Shown here piece after piece: positions 1 to 9,502 of a DNA stretch of 64,000 nt; the first letter of the stretch is position 1; each line of letters opens with the position of its first letter. Position numbers and translations under genes: made by a program. This stretch comes from Pyrenochaeta sp. MPI-SDFR-AT-0127. Lineage: Eukaryota; Ascomycota; Dothideomycetes; Pleosporales; Cucurbitariaceae. The stretch spans positions 473,987 through 537,986 of the forward strand of contig JAGTJM010000024.1 in the NCBI GenBank assembly GCA_020747015.1, written 5' to 3'. The notes under the pieces are model-generated. The model was not told where the DNA came from. It saw only the letters and a program-made list of their open reading frames with translations, and ran no database searches.

Positions 1-1129
1 ATCATGCTTCTAGGTAGTCCAGAGAGCCCATCCGTTCTTCATATCAAGAGGCGCGCGGAATTGCTGCTTCGGCGGCATTTCTCCGGCCTTACCTCCACAA
101 ACGCCTCCACCACATGGCCTGGTGCCGGGACCTTGGTTCTGACCAGGATAGGTATTCGATCTCCCCACATTCTAGCTACAGGGCTCCATGTAAGATGCGA
201 TGTCATTATGATTAGGCCAAGTATTGTTCAAAAGTGAATCATGACCGTATCTCCATCGACCGACAAGCGCCTGATGGCTCAAGACGCAAACAGTCGTTCC
301 TTCCCTAGAATACGTTATGAACAACTTATGTCTTGGAATATCGAATAATTTAATTTACTATTCTATATTTAAATGTCCAGGGTGATCCGAAGGAAAACTT
401 AGATAAAAGTCCGAGGGTTTTTATCATTGATCCGAAGGATAATTTAGAAAAGATCCGAAGGAAAATTTAAATAAGATCCGTAGGAAAATTAAGATAAGTC
501 CGAGGACTTGAAAAAGACTTTTATACGAGCATTTTAAAATGATAGAGGAATACTTGACTGATAAAAATTACAGGTGTAGCAACTACGAGCCGACAGCCTA
601 TCATGTCGATGGGTTATTCGAAAGACGTTTGAAACAGTGACGATCCTACGTCTGCCAATTTCCAGCTCCGTCGGGGGTTTATAGTACCGAACCATTCCTT
701 GTTTTGCTGAAGTGGAGGTTGCGACCAATGAGATTACAACCCTTGCTATAAGCTACAATATGCTTATGAAACAGTGGACAGATGTATACGAATCGTAATT
801 TTTGATGTAGGTTTTACCATGGGACTGTAGAACCACGAACAAGTCATCGGAAATGGAAATCTAAGAGCATCGACCACGGTTGACCGTCGGTTCAGTCGAA
901 CCAGTTCTCGAAGCCGCAAAGTAATCAACATGATTTTCTCTCTTGAAATACGCTCATATTTGGGTGGTCTCGGGAGTGTTCTAGTGCAAAGGTTTCATCT
1001 AAATCTGAGTTTTTCGATGCGATACTCAGAAACCAGCATCACGGATCCAATCAATACAACTGTGTTCGATACCTTTATTCTAAAACTGACGCATGGTCTC
1101 ACCGTATCAAGTCTGGCGCTCAAAACACC
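1..1129. other. gene-poor left end
   Basis: No gene could be supported here. The stretch is relatively AT-rich in 300-560, holds the 23-bp repeat array listed separately, and has only short open frames on both strands. From about position 948 the plus strand is open in the frame of the orphan gene that follows, so the missing 5' part of that gene probably lies in 900-1130. Confidence 0.5.
383..505. repeat. four imperfect copies of a 23-bp unit
   Basis: Units begin at 383, 429, 452 and 475, each with the core GATCCGAAGGAAAATTTA and one to five changes. The last three are head to tail with an exact 23-base period. The first and the last are each followed by a GTCCGAGG tail. AT-rich and noncoding. 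No terminal repeats or target duplications suggesting a transposon were seen; it may be a degenerate minisatellite. Confidence 0.75.
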
Positions 1130-1709
1130 ATGGCGCGTAACCCCTTCAAACGCCCCACCTGCGCTCAGCGTCTCTACGACCGTCTCAGCATTGGGCGTAA
1201 GATCAATATCCTCAAAAAAGTCCAAGGCAATTTCGTCGCCGCTGAGGACTATTTTACAACAACAATCCCCAGCTTCTTGCAAGGATGGCCAAATGCGTAC
1301 AATATGGAACTCAGAATCATTGTAGCGGTGATCCGGCAGCAACATACCGACATCGTTGTGGATTATGCCAATACACCATCTCTTACGGTCGTTGATGATA
1401 ACCTCCTGGTGTCTTGGCACAACCTGATGCAATATATCTACAACTTCCATATAGAAGAGTATGAGGAGTAAGTCAAGGAATCTTAGTGTAACAAATAGCA
1501 CAGTGTTGATCATGAGCTAACATAATTCAACTTAAAGTCATAAGCGGGTCAATGACATCGTAGGAGATCTGGAATACCTCAATAAACGACGACTCAGACA
1601 TGAGACCAGTCGTTACTGGAGTATTGTGAGACGCTTAAGAGCTGTTGTCAGGAAACTTACGCTTAGAAAGGGAGGAACGGTGGGCGGCACCCCTGATACG
1701 AGAGCGTAG
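1130..1709 (+). CDS. orphan hypothetical protein, two exons, 5' end uncertain
   Basis: Not recognised. Exons 1130-1467 and 1538-1709 join across a 70-base intron with donor GTAAGT, branch AGCTAAC and an AAG acceptor. The join removes the TAA at 1469 and gives 169 residues that are charged, soluble and rich in Arg and Tyr, ending in a very basic tail (RRLRAVVRKLTLRKGG). No signal peptide or known domain was seen. The same frame stays open upstream to about 948 without an ATG and reads like protein (for example FFDAILRNQHHG), so a first exon may be missing. A 172-residue ATG-started antisense ORF covers 995-1513; the spliced plus-strand reading was preferred because its intron signals and residue mix are better. 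Likely lineage-specific. Confidence 0.45.
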
Positions 1710-1888
1710 GGATAGCGACAGGTTTGGCTTATGGGTACTCGAATGTTTGTACCCTAGCCATGGCATTAGGTGGTTGTTATGGTCTAATGGAAATCTGTAG
1801 GTCATCACGCCTATAAAAACAACTTTTTTATAATGTGTAATTCTAATGGCCTTGATACGGCTATATTTAATCAATCAGTGGCACCATT

Positions 1889-2967
1889 CTAGCCTTTGTT
1901 CTTGAACTCTAATCCACTCTCCTTCCTGACGACTCCATAAACACTTGGAATATCCCCCTTATCACCAAGCTCTTGCTTGACTACCTCCAGTCTCTCTTGT
2001 GCCAACCCCAGCATTCGAACACTACTCCCGCTCCTGTCCGCGAGATCCCTCGCATGCCTCGCATCTTTTCTCGCAAGATCGATGTGAAACAAGGGTTCCT
2101 CGCGTTGGTAGTAGTCACCCTGCAGCATGCGTTGCGAATATGCAGTATATGGCCCAGGGAACATGGTGGAGATGAAATTATGCAGATTATCAACACCTAG
2201 TCCGGATTTTTCGGCAAGCACATGCCCTTCAGAGAGCTGGGAGACCATATTCAGAATGAATGTGTTGCCAATTACTTTGAGGAGCGTGGCGTTGCCGGCG
2301 GGCTGGCCTGAGAAATCCACATCTGCACGGCCCATGACACCCTTGGTATAGGGTGTCACTTTGGCGCAGGCAGAAGTGCTGCCTGCAACGACACATACTA
2401 GCTGTCCGTTATCAGCCATTGCTGGGGCACCGAAGACTGTACAGTAGGTTAGCAAAGCTTGCGAAAATGTAGGAAGGTGGGTAGTGAAGCGACTCTAAAA
2501 CTTGTGATGCTTCAAACTACATTGCTCGAACTTACCAGGCATGCCAACAAACTCCGCTCCCTTCTCGGTGACTCTCTTCTCAAGCGCGTTGGTTGTATCA
2601 GGATGCACGGTCGAGCAATCAACTATCAGCTTTCCCTTTACGTTTTCCTCCAAGATCTTATCAACAGCAGAATTCACGGCGGCATCATCGCCAAGACACA
2701 TGAAGATGATGTCTGAATCTCTGACCGCATCATTGACTGTGTCGACGACTTTCGACTTGTCAGATCCAAGTTTGGCAGCAAGCTCTGTGGAACGAGATTT
2801 GGTGCGGTTGTAGAGGATAAGCGGCTTGTCAAGGCTGCCTTTCTCGACTAAATTCTTGCACATCCCCTGGGAAAGTCAGAAAGACGTGGGCATTGGAATG
2901 CTTCTTAGTCGGCTATACTTGCCCTCCCCATATTGCCGAGGCCAATCCAAGCTAGCTGTGGGGCCAT
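1889..2967 (-). CDS. 6-phosphogluconate/3-hydroxyisobutyrate dehydrogenase-like oxidoreductase
   Basis: NAD(P)-dependent beta-hydroxyacid dehydrogenase family, 307 residues. Exons 2967-2923, 2866-2536 and 2436-1889. The N terminus carries the Rossmann motif GLGNMGRGM, then the 'LILYNRT' second strand, the 'DSDIIFMCLGDD' stretch and the substrate-site strand 'LIVDCSTVHPDT'. The C-terminal half has the all-helical domain with 'KVIGNTFILN', where the family's catalytic Lys lies. The first intron (2922-2867) splits the dinucleotide-binding loop and begins with GCAAGT, so it is a GC-AG intron. Divergent from the N-acetylglutamate synthase gene across 323 bp. The substrate cannot be told from sequence. 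Could be called a tartronate semialdehyde or hydroxyisobutyrate reductase-like enzyme. Confidence 0.88.
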
Positions 2968-3290
2968 CGTGAAGTGCTTGTTGTAGGATTAACGTAGAGT
3001 GTTCACTTCTGCTGGATACTAAGAAACCAAGATTGGGCCAATATGCTTTTCCTATGACTGATATAATTGCCCCTCTGATCCGCCGTCGTCAATGTCATGG
3101 GCTTTGTCATTCGCTGCACGGGGTTAAGGCACGGGCCGATGTCGGCTAGCTCCAATGACGTCTAGCTCCCGTTATCAAAACTTCGGCAATGGAAATGTGC
3201 TGGCTACGACTCACACCGCCCAGTCATAGTTCTGGCACGCAAACAACATCCTCAAATTATGTGTTCAGCAGCTGGACGGTAGCATGAAGC
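2968..3290. promoter_or_regulatory. divergent promoter, dehydrogenase / NAG synthase
   Basis: A 323-bp gap between two start codons facing apart. It must hold both promoters. It contains two short upstream ATGs relative to the NAG synthase gene (3259 and 3284), described under findings. No clear TATA box was identified. Confidence 0.5.
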
Positions 3291-5562
3291 ATGTTCACCT
3301 GGAGCAAAGCCCCCGCGAGGGGCTTGGGGAAGGCTACAAAGAATGTGAGTAGCGCAAAGTGGGCTATTCACATGCAATACCCACAATTTCAAGTCGTACG
3401 GCAGCACTGACAACCACCAGATCCCCAAATGCGATAACACCAGCAAACTTGTCGAGAAGACGCATATTGCACGGCTGTCGACGACTGCAAACCTCGGCAC
3501 ATTGCATACTCGAAGATCATCTAGCTCAGCGAAAGAGCGCCAGCGCGCCGAACGTGAGCAGTTGACACGCCTCCTCAAAGAATCACCAGGAAAACGCGAT
3601 GCCCGGAATTTTTTGAAACAGTTCGACGTTCAAAAGAAGAACAAGGTCGTCTCTTCAACGAAGGCTCTGCAAACTACGAGCGAAGTGGGGCACAACCAGT
3701 ACGGCTCGATCCGCATCGGTGTAAACTTGGGTAACTTGTATCAACCAACGATATTCACACGGGATCCCGTGCCAGAAGAGAAATACAAAGAAGAAGAGCA
3801 GGATGAGCCGCTGCATCTGGCACTGGTTAAGCTGCGGCAACCACAAACATTGGATGATCGTACACTGGGAGGCATTGCACTGACCCTGAGTCAGATGGCA
3901 CAACTGGGGTTGAGCACTGCAGTAGTATTGGATTGTGAGGACTGCACCACAACACATACTCAATATATGGATCCAACGTATGAGAAAACGGTCAGGGAAC
4001 AGGCAGCACGTTTGGAAGCCGCGTTGGAAGACTATAACGAACCGGGAGCTTTGTTGGTGGAACACGCTTTGAGCTATTCGAAAATGGCAGGCAATGTGCC
4101 AAGCACAGTGCAAGTGAAAGGAGCCGTCGAAGTGCAAAACAGCTACCTCATCTATCCTCTGATCGACGATGGCGTTATTCCGATCATTCCACCTTTCGCG
4201 TATGACAGGGAGTTGAAGAAGGTCAAGGTGCAAGCGGATGATGTACTACTTGCGTTGATTCGAGAGTTTGCTGGCATCACTGAGCAAGCTGACAGCAATC
4301 TCTTACAAGAGCTTGGTGAAGAGCCACCAAGCCAAAAGACTTACGGCATCGAGAGACCGATCTTAGATCGCATCATCATCCTAGACCCTCTTGGTGGGAT
4401 ACCATCTGAGAATCGAGCGGATGGTGCCCACGTTTTTGTCAATTTGGAGGCAGAGTATCGCGATATCAAGATGGAGCTCCAACAATTGTCGTTGGCAGAT
4501 ACACCGAACGACAACATTAGTAATCCCCTATCCCTCGGGAATGGCAATCCACTTTCAAAGTTTGTGGAAGATGAGATCGCGCCTATACCGGGGCCCAAGC
4601 CCCAGCAGTTAGATGGTTCGGCGCCTATTCGTCATGTCAAAAACTTGGATGTCGTACAGCGTGCTCTGAAGCTTCTACCGTCCTCATCATCGGCTCTGAT
4701 CCTCACACCTTCCGAAGCTGCAACGAAAGCCATACCAGACGATGCACGGTCGACGCCCTCGAAGAATCCGCTTCTCCACAATCTGCTTACAGATAAGCCA
4801 ATGGTCTCATCATCACTTCCAACATCTCCTACTTCGCGCTTCTTAGGCTCTACTACAGCGAATCCAGCAACATTTCTCAAGAAAGGCATACCACTTACCA
4901 TGATACCTGATCCGCGAATCCACGGACCTTGGCAGCCACCGTCTGCATCAAACCCTAGTATCGAGCTTGGCGATGACCCACGAGTCAATCTACCCAAGCT
5001 GGTTGATCTTATCAACGATTCCTTTCGACGGAAGTTAGATCCAAAAGACTACCTCAACCGTATTCGCGGTCGCGTAGCCGGCATTATCATTGCAGGTGAC
5101 TACGAAGGCGGTGCGATATGTACGTGGGAAACACCCTCTTTCCTACTCAACATGACCGGTCCACCTGCGGCATCGCCAGACTCACCATACTGGATACCTT
5201 ACCTTGACAAATTCGCTGTCCTCACATCATCCCAGGGCTCAGGTGGCGTGTCTGACATTGTCTGGGCTGCTTTAACACGAACATGCTTTCCTGCTGGTGT
5301 AGTTTGGAGGAGCAGAACAAGCAACCCGGTGAACAAATGGTACCAGGAGAGATCCAAGGGTATGTGGAATCTACCTGGTGATCAGTGGACGATGTTTTGG
5401 ACGACAGAAGGTGTCAATCAAGGATGGGGTAATGAAGAGTGGGGGCGTAAAGCTATTGGCAGTAAAGAAAGGAAAGGGGAGATGACCAGGTGGGATGCCT
5501 ATGTTGACGTCTGCGGCGCGATTGAGCCAAGCTGGGCGGATGGAATTAAGAGGCTAGACTAA
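3291..5562 (+). CDS. ARG2: mitochondrial N-acetylglutamate synthase
   Basis: Makes N-acetylglutamate from glutamate and acetyl-CoA, the first step of arginine synthesis, in the mitochondrial matrix. The protein is 731 residues from exons 3291-3344 and 3421-5562. The open frame of the large exon has no ATG at its head; splicing the GTGAGT..ACCAG intron (3345-3420) to ATG 3291 gives an Arg/Lys/Ser-rich start that looks like a targeting presequence (MFTWSKAPARGLGKATKN). The family pattern follows: 'GKRDARNFL', 'IGVNLGNLY', a degenerate amino-acid-kinase-like middle, a Ser/Pro linker near 390-480, then the DUF619-type GNAT domain with 'RGRVAGIIIAGDYEGGAI', 'LDKFAVLTSSQGSGGVSDIVW' and 'WYQERSKG'. 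Length fits fungal homologues. Convergent with the TauD-type gene (117-bp gap). Confidence 0.93.
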
Positions 5563-5679
5563 GGTGATTTCTAGTCTACTCACAAATACAGTTCAACCGC
5601 ATGACTTTACATCTCCCGCTGTAGGCAAGATCATTCGTGAATCTGATGCATTGATATATGAGACAATTTGATATCAAGA

Positions 5680-6888
5680 TTATCCCTCGCTAGCCTGCAC
5701 GACCTGCGCCCAGTTCCCTCCACTTCCTTCAAACCGTCCCGGCACAACGCCATCCCACAGGCTTGCCAAGATCACTCGGTCCTCTTGCTTGCCTCCCCAT
5801 GGTTGTCTTCCATGCTGCGCAATTATATTATCATACACCAGTACATCACCTTGCTGCCACTTATGCAGCATACGAATCTCATCTGTAATATCCGCCAGCT
5901 TCTTAAGGTAATGTTCTGGTATTGTCGTACCGTCTCCAAAGAGCTGCTGGGTCACGTTTTTGCGGCCAGCATTAGGCGAGTCTGGAGCTATGAAGTTTTT
6001 ATAGTATGCTGCCAGGCCCGTGAACAGAGTCGGCAATCCAGATCCCGGCTGTGTTCGTATTGCAGGAAGTCGGTGTGTTAGAATCAGCGTTTGCCCTTTG
6101 TCTGTCCATTCCCATGTCGTATGCTCACCCCTTCCGTACCGCAGGATCTGCTTCTCGACTTTTGCCCGTCGCGTAGCTTCGTCGTCGCCATCCTCAATCT
6201 CCTTCCCGAAGGCTTGTTTCAGCGTTGAGCCGCCCGCATACTGTTTCTCAACTTTATATGTGACTTTGCTCAGAATGCCCTTTTTCGCCAACTCCTCGAT
6301 GAAGTCTGGAATTTCTTCATTGGCTCGCTGGAACAACTCCAGCGATGATGAGATTGGCGTTTCTCCGCCTTCTTTTGGTGCGCTGTGGCAATAGAAGAAA
6401 ATGTACTCTGGTGCATGAGGAACTTGAGGGCTTTCGTTATGATTGTAGATGAGTACCTCTTTCGGTGCCTCATTTGCCGGTGCTACATTTGGAGCAAGAA
6501 GAGGTCGATCAACTACGATGCCGATAATCTCATGTGGCGAGTAACCGAATGCGTGGGCGAACTTGCTGAAGTCTTCTGCTGAGTGAATGGGCAAGCCTCG
6601 GAATAGGAGAGTACCATGAACGGCGAGCTTCTTGGTGAGGATTCCATCTTGTGCTTGAAGAGACTTGATGGTTTGGACAACAGTGTCAATGTCAGGGCTA
6701 GTATGGTCAAGGGTTGATGGTCGCAGTGCAAGGGGTGTAACCGTTCCTTCTGGATGTGGGGCTCCAAGTGATTTCTGGTTTGATGATGGGAGATCGAATG
6801 ACTCGAATACTACCGCCGTTGAACCGCCGCTATCTAGCTTCGGTGCAAAGATGTTCTGCGGAGCGATTGAAGTTGTCATGCTGAGCAC
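5680..6888 (-). CDS. TauD/TfdA-family Fe(II)/2-oxoglutarate dioxygenase
   Basis: Single exon, 402 residues; an ATG three codons downstream (MTTSIAPQ) could be the real start. TauD/clavaminate-synthase-like fold: 'LLFRGLPI', the metal pair in NHNES (His150, Glu152, HxE where bacterial TauD has HxD) and the distal His359 in 'IIAQHGRQPW', with Arg372 (QEDRVILAS) placed to bind 2-oxoglutarate. 'FFYCHSAPKEGGETP' is typical of fungal TauD proteins. The substrate is unknown; sulfonates are the textbook case, but fungal members vary widely. It shares a 580-bp divergent promoter with an UNC93-like transporter, so the two may serve one small uptake-and-oxidation task; that link is inference. Confidence 0.88.
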   Translation of the reverse strand: MLSMTTSIAPQNIFAPKLDSGGSTAVVFESFDLPSSNQKSLGAPHPEGTVTPLALRPSTLDHTSPDIDTVVQTIKSLQAQDGILTKKLAVHGTLLFRGLPIHSAEDFSKFAHAFGYSPHEIIGIVVDRPLLAPNVAPANEAPKEVLIYNHNESPQVPHAPEYIFFYCHSAPKEGGETPISSSLELFQRANEEIPDFIEELAKKGILSKVTYKVEKQYAGGSTLKQAFGKEIEDGDDEATRRAKVEKQILRYGRGEHTTWEWTDKGQTLILTHRLPAIRTQPGSGLPTLFTGLAAYYKNFIAPDSPNAGRKNVTQQLFGDGTTIPEHYLKKLADITDEIRMLHKWQQGDVLVYDNIIAQHGRQPWGGKQEDRVILASLWDGVVPGRFEGSGGNWAQVVQASEG

Positions 6889-7468
6889 GTGATCTAGAAT
6901 AATTGAGAGTGCGATTGCAAACGGCGTCTCTTGGAGAAGAGTTTAGGTCCTTATAAGCACCAAGGGTGGTCTTATGTCCGAACCGGTAATGTTCACCAGA
7001 TACAGTGACGAACGGGACAGATCGGCATCTACCCCGCCAACTGTATGTAGGGTCTGGAATTATGGTATGCTGTTATCTTAAGCCAAAATTGTGCCATTCG
7101 CTCTTGCGAAAAGAATTCGTGGTAGTGTCTGGAGGGAAGACATCTCACTCGCTAGTTGTGAAGTAACGCGATGTTCGGTAGACAGCATCCTAGACGTCAA
7201 CGTTCGCTTGTCAAATAAAAGTGGTGCGACCCAGACGATCGTCAGAGATCCGCAATGTTGCGTGCTCGTAAGGTAGTACAACCCCGGGTAGTTTCTTCCG
7301 ACACCAAACAAGAAAGATCTTATTGTATAAAGCAATGAGTTCATACCACACTGTCGGTATCTCATCCGCTTACTCGGTACTGCATTATTCCACTTGCTTG
7401 GGTCTCGACATATCTTATCGCTTGAGAGAGACTAAGCCCATTTTCTCAATTGTATTTCTTCGTCAAAG
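6889..7468. promoter_or_regulatory. divergent promoter, dioxygenase / UNC93-like transporter
   Basis: A 580-bp gap between two starts facing apart. No repeat, RNA gene or convincing ORF was seen in it. The region before the plus-strand ATG is T/C-rich, as is usual for fungal 5' leaders. Confidence 0.45.
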
Positions 7469-8967
7469 ATGGCGACTTCAGACCATGAAGAAGACAAGGG
7501 GAAGACCAGGAAAGTCGGAAATGAAGAGCTTTGGGGAGGTGCCTCGCCTCCAGTCGAGACATCGAAAACATCACCCAACTTTCCAAAGAAGACTCCTTTT
7601 CATCGCACGACCCTCTTTCAAATCCTTGTTGTTGGAATATGCGCTTTCTGTGCACCCGGAATATGGAGTGCTATGAATGGTCTTGGAGTAGGAGGATCCC
7701 AATCCCCTGACTTGGTGAATGCGGCAAACGCAATACTCTATGCTTTCATGACTGTGACTTGTTTTCTTGGACCATGGGTTACGAACGCCATTGGCTTCAA
7801 GTACACGCTTGCCATTGGTTCCCTAGGCTACCCTCTTTATGCAGTAAGTGTTTCTCAGAAGAGTTGTACGTGAGGTTACGCTAACGGTTTAAGGCTGGAT
7901 TATATGTAAACAATCGTTTTGGCGACGAGTGGTTCGTCTATTTAGGAGCAGTATCATGTGGAATTAGCGCTGGATTCTTCTGGAGCGTTGAAGGCGCTAT
8001 TGCAACTGGATATCCCGAAAGTCACAAGCGTGGGCGTTACATTGCGACTTGGTTCACTTTCCGCAATTTTGGTAACATCATCGGTGGCGCTGTGTCTCTG
8101 GGTATCAACCACAAAGTCAACCATCGCGGAAAAGTTGGATACCAAACCTACTGGGGCTTCATCGCCATTCAATGCCTAGGTTTCTTCCTTGGTCTGCTAC
8201 TTTCGAATCCAGAGAAGGTGGTACGAGATGATGGTACGAGAATCCAAGCTCCAAGAGGAATCAAGTGGAAAGTTGAAGGCCGAGAGATGTGGCATTTGCT
8301 CACGAGCAAGTCCATCCTCCTTCTCGTTCCATTATTTCTATACTTTGGGTGGATTCAAGCCTATCCTGGAACGTACCTCGCAACTTATTTTACTGTCCGC
8401 TCGAGAGCTCTAGGGAGCTTCATGTCTGCGGTCGTAGGCACGTTAGCAACTTGGCTCGGAGGTACCTTGGTAGATCTTCCATGGCACAAAAGTAGGCAGG
8501 TTCGCGCTATTTCGACGTTCACTCTGATTGCGGTCCTCAACTCTGCTACCTGGATATGGGCTGTATATATCCAAAACGAATACCACCATACGCGACCCAT
8601 CTTGGACTGGGGCAATCAGAAGGCCTTCGGTCGTGGGTTTGGAGTCTACCTTTTTGAGCGTATCAGCCTAGGTCTGGTAGAGAACTATATCTACTGGTGC
8701 ATTGGTAATTTGTCCGATTCTCCTGGAGATCAAATCAGGTACAGCTCATTGTTGAGGGGCATTGAGACAGCGGGCGTTGCTCTCGGCTTTGGTGTGCAGG
8801 CCGTCCCAACGAAGCTGATTGCTACAGCCAGTATCAATTGCGCACTTTGGTTCATTGCCTTGCCCTTCAGCTATTACGCTACACAGCAAGTTGTAAAGAA
8901 GTTCAACCAGCTGGATAAAGAGCAGAAGGAGGGGAGCAATCGAGTTGAGGTGACTTCATCACCGTAG
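7469..8967 (+). CDS. UNC93-like (DUF895) major-facilitator membrane protein
   Basis: Polytopic membrane protein of 482 residues. Exons 7469-7843 and 7894-8967, with a 50-base intron (GTAAGT..TTTAAG) in phase 0. The first half carries the family signature 'APGIWSAMNGLGVGG', followed by 'FLGPWVTNAIGFKYTLAIGS' and, after the intron, 'GISAGFFWSVEGAIATGYPE'. About eleven hydrophobic segments are visible. Fungal UNC93-like proteins belong to the MFS clan and few have a known substrate. The N terminus (first 45 residues) is hydrophilic and cytosolic by the look of it. It faces the TauD-type dioxygenase gene. It might instead be a channel regulator, as animal UNC93 is. Confidence 0.88.
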
Positions 8968-9502
8968 TTGGGCGACATCTTCGAATACCAGTATTTGGTT
9001 GTATTCCATCTCACTTGTGTGTTCTGAAAAATTGAACCTAGCGATTGAGGTGGTCATATTCTATGTCGTTACACAAAAATACATGTTCGCAAGTGAAACT
9101 TTGACACGCTGTTGTGCTCTCGTTAGTGAATATTGGAGTGCCTCAAAACAAGGGCCTCAGTAGTTTACCTGCACTGGGAATGTCCCTGCCAATCGTTACC
9201 CGTAAAGCCATCAAAGCTGCGACATCACCCGCCGTTCAAATTGCACAAGCCAATGGCCATGGTTGCGGCATGTCGTAGATTGGGGCCAATTCGGTAATAG
9301 ATTAACTGAGGGAGGCGAATCAGAAGCCTCACATTCTAAGCCTACAACCTCTATCAGATATGACATAACCTAATATAAAGCAAAGGGCTCAGCCACACCA
9401 TGAAATCCGTATAGATGACTGCTGAGCTAGAGTCTCTCCTCCTCAATCACCCTCATTATTCGCTTTCATGTCTAATACCCAACTCTAACAAGACCGCTGT
9501 TC
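8968..9502. other. intergenic, nothing seen
   Basis: 535 bp between two plus-strand genes. It holds the 3' end of the transporter gene and the promoter of the next. No ORF, repeat or RNA gene could be supported. Confidence 0.5.

Noticed and set aside
995..1513. 172-codon minus-strand ORF with an ATG start
   Set aside because: It overlaps the plus-strand orphan gene; the plus strand has consistent intron signals and a more protein-like reading on both sides. Kept as the main alternative.
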